Assembly: GCA_002633025.1 (NCBI GenBank) | Contig: NMRB01000189.1 | Location: 440,029-504,028, forward strand | DNA: 64,000 bases | Direction of reading: 5' to 3' | DNA from: Notospermus geniculatus | Lineage: Eukaryota > Nemertea > Pilidiophora > Heteronemertea > Lineidae | Part shown: positions 9,757 through 20,666 of the stretch, piece by piece | Layout: each line of letters starts with the position of its first letter | Position numbering within the stretch: position 1 is the first letter of the stretch | The notes under the pieces: generated by a model | Told to the model about the DNA's origin: nothing | The model's input: the letters and a program-made list of their open reading frames with translations, nothing else | The model's database searches: none | Made by a program: the position numbers and the translations under genes

Positions 9757-11732
9757 GGGATAGGTTCACCGACGAAAATTTCCAATCCCAGTTTCCTAAA
9801 AAGTCAAATATCTTGAAAATGGCCCAATGTTATTACTTTGCACCTACACATAAAGTATCAGGATGACAACGTGATAATTAAAACGCCATATTAAGGGGGC
9901 GGTAGTGGAAACCTACAGCGCCGTCAATAGTGCGGCGGTCGATGGTTGAACCGTTTTATTTATGAATAACCAGGTATTGTTAATAAAATTAGGCGTCAAG
10001 GACAAGCTGATCACGGTTCGTTGCCAAAACGTACACTGTTTCAAAAATATTGTCCAGCACAATGCTTTTATACACCCGGTGCGTCCGTGCGCATATGCCT
10101 ATTTATTAATGACAATAAGGAGGTTACTTTAGTAGCCCGCGTATTTCGAAAAGCATAGGCGTGTTTTGGCCAAAATATGGAAATTTTGGGAAGACTTTTC
10201 TCGTCCATCAGGCATCGCTCTTCAGTGGTTTCTTTGCATTCGGCAGCAGTATATTTGTGCGCAGGGCGCGACGTTGAGATTTTTTCACTATTCAACAGGA
10301 TTCGGGAGATATTTAAAAAATTCATTTTTGACCAATTTTTGGCACAAATTACATAATTATCATTACTAAGAATTAAAATTTGCAAAATAGCTCAACGTCG
10401 GCACCTGCACATATGTATTCCCCAACATTTGGTGATAGAACGCCAGGTCCCAGTCGCGTTGTTGCCGAGAAATCTATGACGAAAGCGTCAAATGGGGGGG
10501 GGGGTCTCATTGTTTGCTTAATTAGCTGATTAATGAAAGATGAAAGCTCATCGTTTTCAATTCAGATGTGAAGAACAAGAGTAGCAATTTCATAGAAATA
10601 CATGAAATCAATGCTACCTTTTTGCTTGACGAAAATATTAATTGTTTTCAGTCGCCATTTGCAGTGCGCTTCCTTATGGCTACCGCCCCCTTTAATGTCT
10701 GGCCGATCCACTCATTAGCTGAAACAAAGGGTACAACTTTCGGTACATAATACCGCCTTATTACAAAGAACTAAGAGATTATCTTCTGTATACTATTAAC
10801 TTTGGTTTGTATCTACACGGCAATGAAGCCAGAATTCAAAAAATTGTTTCCATTGTTGAGAAAATCTCAAATTTATCTCAAGCTATGCCCTTTATTCGAG
10901 GTCTGACCACTCCACACTTGAGCAATAACAACAATTGACTGCTATGGTAACTCAATGACTTGTATTGTGGAATCACACAGTCTTGTAATTCTATTCACAT
11001 GCCAGGAGTGCCAGGGCAGGCTTACATCATCATGCCACTGTACATTCTGAATAGGAGTGGGCCTACCAGCATGCGGTGCATTGAGTTCAGAGGGTTTAGT
11101 CTAGAAGCCCCTGTCTTGGGACCGACATTTGAGCTGAAAATAATATCGAGCAAAAACACCATTTTAGTCAGTTTCCGCATCAAATTTTGAAATTCTGGCT
11201 TCATTGCCGTACCCCCCCCCCCCCCGGATCAAAAAGGGACAAAATATTTTTTCCTCCAAAAGGTCATTTTCCCTCTTCGAGCCGAGTTGGTCACATGGTG
11301 TCAGATGTTGGGGGAAATGCATCCTTTGACTTTAAGATGCATGCAGATTTTTAATTTTTTTTCTGAAGGAGGACCCCAGACCCCTCTCTGACTTTGCTCT
11401 TCAGACTCAATCATCCCCCAGGCTACAATATGGTAACCACGCCCCTGCAGTCTACGTTATTTGGTGGTCGGTCAGGCAGCCACAGCTGCGAGTGGGGATA
11501 CTTGATATGTGGTTCAATGACCTCCTGCCCCTTCTGCCTATGAAGGTAAACTTTGCCCAAATTAAACATTCCATACGGGCAAGCCTACGGCATCTGCGAT
11601 GCCTCTAGTTGTTATCACTCTGTCCCTCTGATACATTTAGTGTAGCTGCAAGTTAAAATGGCTAGGTCATTTCAAAGATATTTGACATTTTCAAAAAGTG
11701 GACTCAGAAAATTTGGTCGGTGAACCTAGCCC
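9757..11732. mobile_element. TTAA-flanked TIR element inserted in the 3' LTR
   Basis: Left end GGGATAGGTTCACCGACG and right end GGTCGGTGAACCTAGCCC are complementary; imperfect arms extend about 70 bp. TTAA lies on each side (9753-9756, 11733-11736). The inside carries no recognisable ORF but contains a further inverted-repeat unit at 10817-11210. Homopolymer G and C tracts occur at 10495 and 11211. Confidence 0.8.
10817..11210. repeat. inverted-repeat unit nested in the TTAA element
   Basis: ACGGCAATGAAGCCAGAATT at 10817 is complemented at the right end by AATTCTGGCTTCATTGCCGT ending at 11210, with one extra base inside the arm; similarity weakens beyond 25 bp. A small MITE or foldback about 394 bp long. 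Confidence 0.65.
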
Positions 11733-12000
11733 TTAACTCAGTTTTATACTACACAACACTGTAGTACGGATATGTACCGGTATGCTGTTACGACGTACTG
11801 ACGAATTTTCCCGGTTTATTTAACGGTTGGACGTGGCCTTACTTTGGTTCTCTTTGCAGGCTTTTTGGGGCGAGCCACGCCTTGAGGTTGAGTTTATGCC
11901 CACGGGCATTAGCAGTCGTAAACTAGTTAAACGAGCGATATTACGTTAGGAGTCACGTCCGATGTTACGTTTAATGACACGTTTGTCTGGTTCGATGTCA

Positions 12001-12388
12001 CGTTCGATATTAGGTAGTTTTAGCAAGCTTACGTTTTACATTTACGATTACGATTTGAAAACGTCATGACGTCGGCTATGCGGGAGTTTTTTACGCGCAA
12101 ACGTTTGTAATCAAATAAATCGCTTTCAATTTGACACACCTAATAATGGGTAAATGTCCAAGTTGTAGTGAAGATTACAAATAAAATGGTGGTCCTATGT
12201 GTCTTTGAGAGCCGGACAAACATGGGATACATCGACAACATTTTATCATACACGGAAAGCATTTTACGTCAGATGACGAACCATCGCGTCACAAGGCGTC
12301 ACGTCACTCTGTAATGACGTCATGACGTCGTTAAATCGTAATCGTAAATGTAAAACGTAGGCTTGCTAAAACTACCTATTACGTTCGA
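12001..12388. repeat. foldback with about 72-bp arms in the 3' LTR
   Basis: The arm 12001-12073 (TTTTAGCAAGCTTACGTTTT then TACGATTACGATTTG) is complemented at 12317-12388 at roughly 90 percent identity. About 240 bp of AT-rich sequence lies between. CATGACGTC palindromes sit at the inner ends of both arms. Confidence 0.8.
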
Positions 12389-12758
12389 CGATACGTTTGA
12401 TGTTACGTTAGGTGTCAGAGTTCGGTGTACGTTCGACGTCACGTTCGATGTTATGTTCGATGAAGCGTGTGTAATTACGCTGGTTAAACGTTTGTCGTTA
12501 CGGAGTTCCAGTTCCGTTGGTACGAGGAAACACCTATCGGTCGTCACGAGGAGGCGCCGGTGGGCGTGGATTTCACGTTTTGAATGGTGTTGAAAATTTG
12601 TGTAAACCTGATATATTATGTACCTGTATATTAATTCTTATTTTAATACAATTTATTTAGTTTTTGAAAACTAGCGGTTTAAGTGTTGCGTCCTTTTCCT
12701 GCCCAGTTTGCCCCGCTAATCGATATCCCATGGTCACAGCCCATTTCGTGACAGTGAG

Positions 12759-13125
12759 GTTCTGTGTCCGAGATATGTGTACTGCACTATGACGAAGAGC
12801 GATGTATCCGCCAGATTTAACCAGCGAGTGGAGTCGGGCATGGGATTTTCCCGATGTAGCCCCAAGCGAGTGGCGGCAAGTCTTGATTTATTCCGGGCAC
12901 AGTGCTTTTTAGGCACAAAGCGTGATAACGATCTCGGATGAGTAGTGTATTGCAAGACAATTCTCAAGGCTAGAAGGCCACAATATTGGCCTACACCTGT
13001 AAGACGGAAGCACGACACAAATCCAACCATTCTTCTGCCTTCTCCGGCGTTGGGTTAGGGTTAGGTTGGATTAGTGCGGTTACAGTGACCGACAAGTTAA
13101 GATCTTATTCTCTGAATGCAGGGGT
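12759..13125. other. non-coding stretch
   Basis: No convincing exon. It holds a short GGGTTAGGGTTAGG at about 13050, too short to be a telomeric array. Confidence 0.4.
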
Positions 13126-13750
13126 ATTCGAAAAACATGGACGATGGACGGTGGATGATGGACGATGGATGGCTCCTTTCAGCATCATCGATCTCCACCG
13201 CCTGGATGATAATTATCTGATTTCCGATATAATGTATCTCCCAGCATCAACATGAATTTAAATTCACAACTGCACAGGCCTAAAAATTACGATAAACATC
13301 GGCTGGTATAAAATGCAGGTTGCAGGTTGCCCTACAGGTAGGCCTAATGGTGCTTGCTTTATATTGCATTTCACGATTTGCAAAATCCGTCCCCAGGTCT
13401 CTGTAATAAGTTCGATAACCATTGCAGACGGATCAGGAGGGCCAGCTCCAGCACCATGTTACAGACCTCTTTTTTTCAGAACAAAATTTTGCATATACTA
13501 GGAGCACGTGACTGCAAAACCCATGACGTCATCATCTATGGCATGCCGAAGCAGAATTTTTTCGTTCAAGATTCACGTGCGTCTTTCAAAGATTTACGGC
13601 GTGACACAAAACTGATGACGTCATCAACTATATCGCGGGTGCATTTTGTCATTTTCATGAATTTTCTCTTAGCATGGCAAGTTAAATTTGACGCCTTGTG
13701 ACACTTCCGGCAAACAGCGATACAGTGGAATTATAGCCGGAAGGGGCTAG
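13126..13750 (+). repeat. partial copy of the GGGTATTCGAAAAAC element family
   Basis: The left end (GGGTATTCGAAAAACATGGA, then tandem GGACGATGGA, then CTCCTTTCAGCATCATCGAT) matches the left terminus of the element at 60583-61794. The part at about 13640-13745 (TTTCTCTTAGCATGGCAAG, CTTCCGGCAAACAGC) matches 60790-60880. No right terminus is found. Confidence 0.7.
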
Positions 13751-14311
13751 ACTGGTTCCCGTCTTTGCCGCTGCACTCCCGCTGGCGCTCACGTTCCGCT
13801 ACACAAAGACAGGCACGGGGCAGCCATTTTGACAGGAATTCCTGTCCAGGCCACTGCGCACCCTCCCTGCGCATCGCTACTGCGCAGCTTTTTGCGCAAT
13901 GTTTGTAACTAAAATTAGATCAGATCCACGTGTTTCTACTGAGAACTGTGCCATTTGACAGATGGTGGCTATGTGATGCACACCGATAACACTGAGCAGC
14001 AGGCATCTGTGCATAGGAGTCGGCCTACTATCAGGAGATGGCCAGCGAACAGGGTTTTGCGAGAGGATAAGTCCCCCAGTCCACAAGGCCTGCTCAACAC
14101 CTAGAAAGTACTCACAATTTGTGCCTAATGTGTGTGCAAATCAATACAGCCATGAAAATTCTCCGAAATACGATGTAATCCACTTCTGAGGCTCTCAAAC
14201 TGCTTCGGCTTCCACAAAATTGTTCACTTACCACGAAATACCACAGCGCCATCTTGGATCACGGAAAGGGTTTTCCCCGAACAAATATAGCTCGTGACGT
14301 CATAAAACTGG
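13751..14311. other. non-coding stretch
   Basis: GC-richer sequence with repeated TGCGCA words near 13860-13900. No exon or RNA gene seen. Confidence 0.35.
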
Positions 14312-14538
14312 TCACTGGGCGAAAAAAGTGCTGTCCGGACCAGTGGTTACACCCCAATCCGCACCCGTATCTACACCCGAATACGTATCTGAGTGATACC
14401 TCTACCCTGATCCGGGTGGGTAGGTCTTTCCGCACCGTGTTGGTCTGCTGCCCTGTGTATAACGCCTCGTCTTGCCAATAGGGCAATTATCCCGTCTTGA
14501 GTGAGGACTAATCTGGATTATGACAGCTGACAATGGCA
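14312..14538 (+). repeat. CACTGGGCGAAAAAAG repeat, copy 1
   Basis: Begins CACTGGGCGAAAAAAG and runs through CACCCCAATCCGC, GAGTGATACCTCTACCCTGA, CTTTCCGCACCGTGTTGG and GCCTCGTCTTGCCAAT to TGGATTATGACA. Two further copies occur at 47230-47465 (+) and 53300-53536 (-). No coding potential; probably a non-autonomous element. Confidence 0.8.
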
Positions 14539-14875
14539 CGTTTGCATAGTCTCGAGTCATTGGCTGGTATTCATAAAAGTTAGCAAATACTTTTATTTGC
14601 ACAGCAATGGCCAGTGTAAATGTACTAGTATTACATACCGGTACTTGAAGTAAAAGCATTTTGCTAACTTTTTTATCTTATAACTTTTAAATCCCACTTC
14701 GCATGGTAAATGCAGCAATAATGCTGTACACTGCTTCTCAACAACAAAAGGCAATCTTCTTACAGGTAAAAATAACCCAAAAAAGTAACTCATCATATGT
14801 AACAAAAATATGACTTTAAGAAAATGAAAAGAGAATTAAATTTGTTTCTCCCGTAAATGAACTAGTTGAAGTATT

Positions 14876-15491
14876 TTGCTGAAGTCACTTTTACGCGTAA
14901 ATGCAAGTGCAACATTAAAACACTTCCTTAACCAAAAAAGTACTAAACTACCTCTAATAATATTTCTCAAGGCGGCGCGAAGCGGTGTTGCCAAAGATGA
15001 AGTAGCCATCAACCCCACAAAGTCACTGAAAGACAGACTACTTCATGCAATTTCAAGAACACATGGTCCGGTGACAACACCAAGATGTATCCAGAAGAAA
15101 GTCCACTCCGTTACAACAGAAGTCATCCAGAGTGGGTTTAGTACTTAATTGAAAAAGAAATTCTTCATCCAAAAAGTTTAATTCTCAATTCTCTCAACAA
15201 AACATCCCTCATTCAGATGTACTTGAAGATATCCAGAACGAAGGTTTCGGTAAATTGATCAAAGGCAGTGTACTCCAACCGACATCGTCTTCCCAAGTCA
15301 AAGTCAAGAATCTCTTCTTCAAACCCAAGTTGAATTCAGCTGTTGAAGAAATCCTTGTTGCCGCCGGTGTAAACTGCAGCGACTACGTCAACGCCTTCGA
15401 GAACACCAAAGATGTCTCTCAATCAATGATCAACATATGTCGCCGTTATCATCCACAAGCTGATGAGTTAATGGACATTTTGGTCGTGTAA
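14876..15491 (+). pseudogene. unrecognised coding-like stretch in two frames
   Basis: A frame from 14876 ends with TAA at 15146-15148 (about 90 residues, including VAINPTKSLKDRLLHAISRT). A second frame is open from 15153 to the TAA at 15489-15491; its last part (VEEILVAAGVNCSDYVNAFE and SMINICRRYHPQADELMDIL) has balanced amino-acid and codon use. The change of frame near 15146 suggests a broken gene or separate exons; an acceptor-like CCCTCATTCAG ends near 15215. I do not recognise the family. It could be a 3'-terminal exon, a processed pseudogene or chance. Confidence 0.35.
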
Positions 15492-15963
15492 AGTACTATG
15501 ACAATAATCTGCATCATATACAGTAAGATCTAGGCTATGCCTACATTTCACACTCGTTGATCAGCCAGTAATTTCACTCGTAAATGGACTTTTAGGTCAT
15601 GTAAAGTGACGACCTGGACAATAAGCGTCACAACGTATGCTATTTGGAGTAAGCTACCGGTATATCATAATGTGATTGATACTTCACATAATGAAATAAT
15701 AATACCACACTTTGAACATTACATGTCTGCATTTTTACCTTTATAACCAAAGAAGATTGCAACCATGGTTACGCAACCACAACTATGACGTCATTCTACG
15801 CAAATCAACCCAACTGTGACGTAATGGTATGACTTGAGTAAACTAAGCTTGATCAGTTTCAAAAAGTAACTAAGCTGTTGCTCCCGTCTCTACGTCACAT
15901 AAATGCAATTTTCATCCTAACTGCAACACACCACAACTCGGTTCGATACAATTATAGGCTTTT
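15492..15963. other. non-coding stretch
   Basis: AT-rich; contains ATGACGTCATT at about 15786 and similar CRE-like palindromes. Nothing else supported. Confidence 0.35.
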
Positions 15964-16290
15964 GGCGGTAATGCCGATGTGCCGACGGTAGGCTACCGGC
16001 GCTGCCGATGTGCCGACGGTGCCGGCGCTGCCGATGTGCCGACGGTGCCGGCGTTGCCGATGTGCCGACGGTGCCGGCACTGCCGATTTGCCGACAGTGC
16101 CGATGTGCCGATGGTGCCAGCGCTGCCGATGTGCGGACAGTGCCGATGTTCCGAAGTTCCCGTCGGTAGTATGGATACTGTTCCTGCTGATTGTGCCGAC
16201 ACTGCCGACGTGCCGACACGTTCTATGTGCCGACGGTGCCGACGTTGCCGATGTACCGACGACGCAGATGTGCGGACACTGCCGATGCGC
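15964..16290 (+). repeat. GC-rich minisatellite, 26-bp unit
   Basis: Near-perfect units of GGCGCTGCCGATGTGCCGAC plus GGTGCC repeat from about 15964, becoming degenerate toward 16290 where GCCGATGTGCCGACGGT words persist. The unit length is not a multiple of 3, so long frames across it on both strands are artefacts of composition. Confidence 0.85.
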
Positions 16291-16771
16291 CCACGCAGCC
16301 CACAAGCGGTACTACTTCCCAGTAACCCGTTCACAACCATGACAACGGAAGCATTGCTCATTAATCTCCTCATGTCGCGGATTAATAACATAATACCATA
16401 ATGTAATCAGGTCACCGTCGCGGACTACTTGGCCGTATATTGGAGTTCGGCAGGGCTAGTTAGTAGTGTATGGGCGGTTATATGTGCAAAAATCCAACGT
16501 TGCGAAACAAGATATTCTTTTGTAGAAACAGATATAAAAACGCAAATCAAGAATAAATTGCCGCAGTTTAATTCTTTTTATGACGAACAAGGAGGTCGGA
16601 AAACAAATAAAATAAGACAAAACCGCTGTTTTTTATTGCGGAACAAGGACGTTGGAAGAAGACAACTAATTTCGTTAATCGTCTTCTAAAAATTCGGAAC
16701 GCAGAGGTTCAGAATCGCAGACGTTGAAAGAAAAAGACGCTAGATGGCGCTGTGAACGCGAACCAAGGACG

Positions 16772-17005
16772 TCGGCAGAGAATACTGAGATCAAGGGCAT
16801 CAAACTTGGAAATGAGGAAATAAAAGTTTTACAATTCGCGGATGACACAACAGGGATACTAGCTGATGAGAAATCTGAAAAGGCCTATCTCAGCACTATA
16901 GAACAATTTGGATGTTTTTCAGGGTTAAAACTTAATAAGATTAAAACAGAGGCAGCATGGTTAGGTGCATATTTCCTAGAGACCACCTCACAAATTTTGT
17001 GTACA
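16772..17005 (+). pseudogene. LINE reverse transcriptase fragment (FADD box)
   Basis: The reading frame contains KVLQFADDTTGILADEKS and GCFSGLKLNKIKTEAAWLGA, the active-site motif and the following segment of a non-LTR reverse transcriptase. It is truncated at both ends; the sequence after 17010 belongs to a different LINE. Sub-family not assigned with confidence. Confidence 0.75.
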
Positions 17006-17034
17006 TTTCAATCCGTATATGTATAAGGATCCAT

Positions 17035-18245
17035 GATAAGTCACTGAGTAACTCTAGATGCAGCCCTTAACTTACATCAGCATATTGACAGCATTGTGGC
17101 TAAATGCCACAATAAACTCAATCCTCTCTCGGCCCTCACTCGCATAGTCCACTCTAAACACACCGAGGAAATATATAATGTCCTTTATCCTGCCACACCT
17201 TGAATATGGTTCGCCTTTATTCCTCCTTGCCAATCAAGAACACCTGGCCAAACTAGACCGCGTCCATTATAGGGGTGCCTTCACGGTACTAACGCTCGTA
17301 ATGTGTTGAATACCCTTGGATGGATGAGCCTTGGAGATCGTAGAGACCAGATAATTCTTCTTCTGATGTACGACAATGTAAACAACCTTCTTCCTCCATA
17401 CTTAACTGGGTTATTCAACAGTTACCGAAATCCCGTTAATGATGCCCGCCTCCGTCACCCCAGACCCTACAGGCTTCCGATCAGAATGTCAAGCTCTCTC
17501 CGTATATCTGCTATCCCACACTCCATCAAGCTTTCATCCTCGCACCCAGGGTCTTCACAACCGGCTCCCCAACTCGCGCTTGGTTCAGACCCTGGTGACA
17601 CCCATGCCATTTTAGTGGGGAACCAGCGGAGCACTCGACTCCGCCCAATCCAGCCAATCACAGTGAAGCTTCTATCCCGTCTTGGTCATATCCCAAATAT
17701 AGTAGCTGTGAAAATTTCTCGAGTCGCTGACAAACTCGCTGAGTTTCTGATTGTTCCTGAATTAACTTCGCGTCAACATGATTCTCACGGATTATCTTGT
17801 CAACGAGGACGTACTGATGGGATCAGAACACGAAGGTATGATCCAGTTCATGTGTTTAGGGCAGCTGTCATTCGGCAGCGCGCATAAATTATGGAATGAG
17901 ATACAATGCTAGGAGCCTGGTATCCGGTAACTCGTACCGATGTATGTGCAGACGTTGTAGCACTAGGCGCGATATTTGTCCATTACATCAAGTGGCATTT
18001 CCCCACTGCTTTGCATGGTCTGTTCGGGAATTACCAATTGGCGAGTACACATGAGGGAATGTCCGTCTTCCCCGCCGAAACGGGGTGGATGTCCTCAGGG
18101 CATTGAGGGAGGGTACGACCGTAAATGACCTGAGATTCTCAGGATGTCAAGCTTTGGGACTCGCTACCCATTCACATCATCCAATCATTCTCCAGAAACT
18201 CCTTCAAATACCGTCTCAGGACCTACATTCACCGTGGAGAATCGG
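17035..18245 (+). pseudogene. C-terminal fragment of a second LINE (CR1/Jockey-like), split by an insertion
   Basis: Frames with stops and shifts encode VTLDAALNLHQHI, SALTRIVHSKHTEEIYN, LNTLGWMSLGDRRDQI, LMYDNVNNLLPPYL and, after the insertion 17535-18146, KLWDSLPIHI and NSFKYRLRTYIHRG. This order is the normal thumb and C-terminal end of CR1/Jockey-type RT proteins. The fragment is 5' truncated. The reading frame 18246-18437 after it is not recognisable and may be chance. Confidence 0.75.
17535..18146. mobile_element. 612-bp element with 9-bp target duplication in the LINE
   Basis: TCAAGCTTT is duplicated at 17526-17534 and 18147-18155, and removing the insert rejoins the LINE frame (SIKL then WDSLP). 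Ends are CATCCT and AGGATG, a short TIR only. No transposase frame. A 9-bp duplication fits Mutator-like elements among others. Confidence 0.75.
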
Positions 18246-18570
18246 CAGCTCATTAGCCGAGTTTTTCAGGTTGCAGCACTGGTATCCGAGTCGGAACATG
18301 GCGGCTGTGTCACAATTGTTGAAGATGTCAACTCCAAAGCGGGGAGCAAATGTACCGAAGATGAAAGGTACACACGATTAGACCATGCCGAGGATGACCT
18401 CCACACTTTATCGTCTGTTAATCTAAAGCTTCCTTAATTGGAATTACGTAGTCGATTTTACATTTGAAGTGGAAAAGTTCAAGTGACGGGAAGTGTCACT
18501 GCGGTCAATCAAACAACCTGAAAACTTTCTGAAGATGGATATGGTGGTGAATGCAATTATTGGTGAAAAA

Positions 18571-19140
18571 TTATTGGTGAAAAATTGGTGAACTGAATGC
18601 ATATTCCCCACGGTCCATGTAATCATCATCGGGCAGTGGTGGGAGTTGCAGGAAGTCGCCACAAAGGAGTACTTGAATTCCTCCCAAATATTTAGTCTGG
18701 TCATTGACAATCCTGCACGTCAACTCTGCTTGTTCAAAAACTTCTTTCGATATGATTGAAACTTCGTCTACAATCACAATTTTTGTAGATCGTATTCTCC
18801 TGACTGTACTTTCAATACAATATTCATCTGGGTGCTGACAACGATGAATAATCTCGGCCCGAGAAAAACGGTCATCCTGAATGCCAGTGAATTTGTGCAA
18901 AGTGTACACTTCGAGCCTCTCGGCATTCAGGTGTAACGTTTTTCAGTGTGGCCGTTTTTCTGTGTGATCCCCATTGTTTGGAACACACTGTGAAACGAAC
19001 TCGCTGTTTCTCTGTGTGTCGCTCATTGTCCAGTCGCCGCTTATTCCGTCAATCTATTGTATTGTCACACTGGCTCACGGGCCTCACTGAAAAACGTTAC
19101 ACCGGTTGAGGCTGTGATTGCAACATAAAAGTGAAAGAGG
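18571..19140 (-). pseudogene. PIF1-like helicase fragment, interrupted by a MITE
   Basis: Reading on the minus strand from about 19140: HFYVAITASTG (motif Ia region) up to the MITE at 18931-19102, then LEVYTLHKFTGIQDDRFS, the Walker B-like IVIVDEVSII and motif III GGIQVLLCGDFLQLPP. The frame ends at 18571 with GEYAFSSPIFHQ. Walker A and the C-terminal RecA lobe are not in view. PIF1-like helicases are common both as host genes and as Helitron-type transposon proteins; the fragmentary state favours the latter. Confidence 0.75.
18931..19102. mobile_element. 172-bp MITE with GTGTAACGTTTTTCAGTG ends
   Basis: GTGTAACGTTTTTCAGTG at 18931 is matched by CACTGAAAAACGTTACAC ending 19102. It breaks the PIF1-like reading frame between the motif Ia region and LNAERLEV. 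A second copy of this MITE flanks the nest at 38477-40949. Confidence 0.85.
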
Positions 19141-19382
19141 AAGAAAATTATTCAAATTATTCATACAATTTTTATGCATTAAGGACTAATACTCTGACAA
19201 CAACTAGGCCAAATCCCCATCTTAAAAAAGATGGTCCAATGGCCCATGTTAAACGAGGCGTCCATCAGTACCCTGCGAGTAGTCCAAACAACCTCCAAAC
19301 CGGAACTGTTTTATGTTATGCGAGCGGTCACATTAAAGTAGATACAAGTAAAGAATATGAAATAGAAATCGGGTTTCAAATG

Positions 19383-19495
19383 TGAAAGACATTGCTGCCT
19401 ACCAGATTCGAATCCAGGAACCCTCGCATGAGGCATCAATCGCCAGCAGTAAGGGACAACACGCCTTAACCACTAGGCCAAATCCCCATCTTAAA
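19383..19495 (-). repeat. tRNA-derived SINE head
   Basis: On the minus strand TGGCCTAGTGGTTAAGGCG (A-box-like) precedes GGATTCGAATCTGG (B-box-like), with a longer middle reminiscent of a Leu or Ser type variable arm. The 3' flank repeats CCCCATCTTAAAAAGATG, also present near 19213. No intact cloverleaf, so a SINE or pseudo-tRNA rather than a tRNA gene. Confidence 0.65.
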
Positions 19496-20054
19496 AAGAT
19501 GCTTTAAGGGTTATGAAAAGTGGCTCGAATGGGGCTATCCAGGGAAAACTACACCACCAGGTGGCTCTTCTACACTATAAGTCCTAGTGTCACTGTTTGC
19601 AACATGGCAGAGTATGGAAAGTGGACTGTTCAAAAACTTAAAAATGGAGTTATCAAACAGAGGAGCGTGACTTACAGGCAGAAAAAGTGATCTAATCATT
19701 TACAACCTCAGATGCCTCCATCATTGATGTAATCATCGTATCAGATTTGATATTTTGTCCACCACACTCTTATCTGATGTCACAAATCGGCTCCTATAAC
19801 CAGTTAACACCTGGAGCTAGAAACAAGTTCTACCCTTAGGTTTTTATACCCTAGAAATCAAATGAGCTGATTATTTTTGACCTGAGATGTTTGGGTCATG
19901 GTGATATCGACGTTCAATATCACGAAATTTGATATTTTGAGATAACTTGCCACATTGTCAACTGATCAACATAAAACAAGTCTTAATTCATGCCTGCTTA
20001 TCCAATGTGGTAAAATTCTCAGCCTCATGCGTCCGGGTGATTGAGATATCATGA

Positions 20055-20326
20055 AATGTTGATATTTTCAATATCTCTGCCCGTGATTGAGGTAGAGACA
20101 TGATATCACCCATACTTAGGTTACTGAACATGCCCATTTTTATTATGTAATGACCTTGATGATCAGGTCAAGGTCAAACTTGATAATTTGGAATGTCTCC
20201 ATCTGTGGTAGCAGTAGAGGTTTGATAACACCCATATTTAGGTTATTTAGGGTGCCAATTTCGATTAATGTAATAACCCTGATGATCATAGGTCACGGTC
20301 AAGGTCAAACTTCACAAAGAACTGAT
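20055..20326 (+). repeat. two units of the GGTCAAGGTCAAACTT repeat family
   Basis: Each unit runs ...ATCACCCATACTTAGGTTAC, GCCCATTT..., GACCTTGATGATCAGGTCAA, GGTCAAACTTGATAATTTGG, with TCAAGGTCA or a variant. The same family forms an array at 36073-36475. Confidence 0.7.
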
Positions 20327-20648
20327 GAACAATGAAATTCAATGAACAGAAAGTGGATAGTAAAACTTATAGGGCCGTATTCATAAAGGGTGATCATCGC
20401 GCGATTAGCCTAGACGCGGATAGCTTTTGTACGCTGGTTAAAGCTGAACTAGATCAACAAAAAGCCTCCATGCGACGAGCAAGAGAAATGCTAACGCCCT
20501 GCAAACACCTCACACGAAGGCTCACTGTTTATGTTAAACTTTTCAGTGTTGTGATTTTACCTGTTCCTTAGATTTTTCTTCAGTGCAATAAAGATTTTAT
20601 AAGAGTTCAGATGTACCTTACAGTCCTCTCCATGTTCGAGGGAAACAT

Positions 20649-20666
20649 TGGTCCTTCGAGCCGGAT
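20649..20666 (+). other. primer binding site of BEL/Pao element 1
   Basis: TGGTCCTTCGAGCCGGAT, a sequence I recognise as a recurrent BEL/Pao primer binding site, follows GGGAAACAT, which would be the end of the 5' LTR. AATAAA at about 20586 lies in the presumed LTR. The LTR start could not be fixed. Confidence 0.6.

Larger units (their letters stand above)
4100..12753 (+). mobile_element. degenerate Gmr1-like Ty3/gypsy LTR retrotransposon with nested insertions
   Basis: Two related LTRs begin TGTTACGAAATG (4100 and 9381) and end TTTCGTGACA (4440 and 12753). GTGAG is duplicated exactly at 4095-4099 and 12754-12758, so this is a single insertion. Coding remains run gag, integrase, reverse transcriptase, RNase H. 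Integrase before RT is unlike normal gypsy order and is the arrangement reported for the Gmr1 clade in deuterostomes. Frameshifts, stops and internal deletions make it non-functional. It was later hit by elements at 5337-5805, 7926-8955 and 9757-11732 and holds a foldback at 12001-12388. Confidence 0.9.
9381..12753 (+). repeat. 3' LTR, enlarged by nested insertions
   Basis: Begins TGTTACGAAATG after a G-rich tract (TTGGGGGATA, 9371-9380) and ends TTTCGTGACA. It keeps the middle part missing from the 5' LTR, including a promoter-like GGCTATAAATTCGG, and contains the insertion at 9757-11732 plus the foldback at 12001-12388. Degenerate ACGTTCGATGTCACG-type units flank the foldback on both sides. 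Confidence 0.85.

Noticed and set aside
13040-13070. Interstitial telomere
   Set aside because: Only about two TTAGGG-like units.
15917-16401. Overlapping long reading frames on both strands
   Set aside because: They arise from the 26-bp GC-rich minisatellite lacking stop codons; the unit is not a multiple of three, so no repeat protein is encoded consistently.
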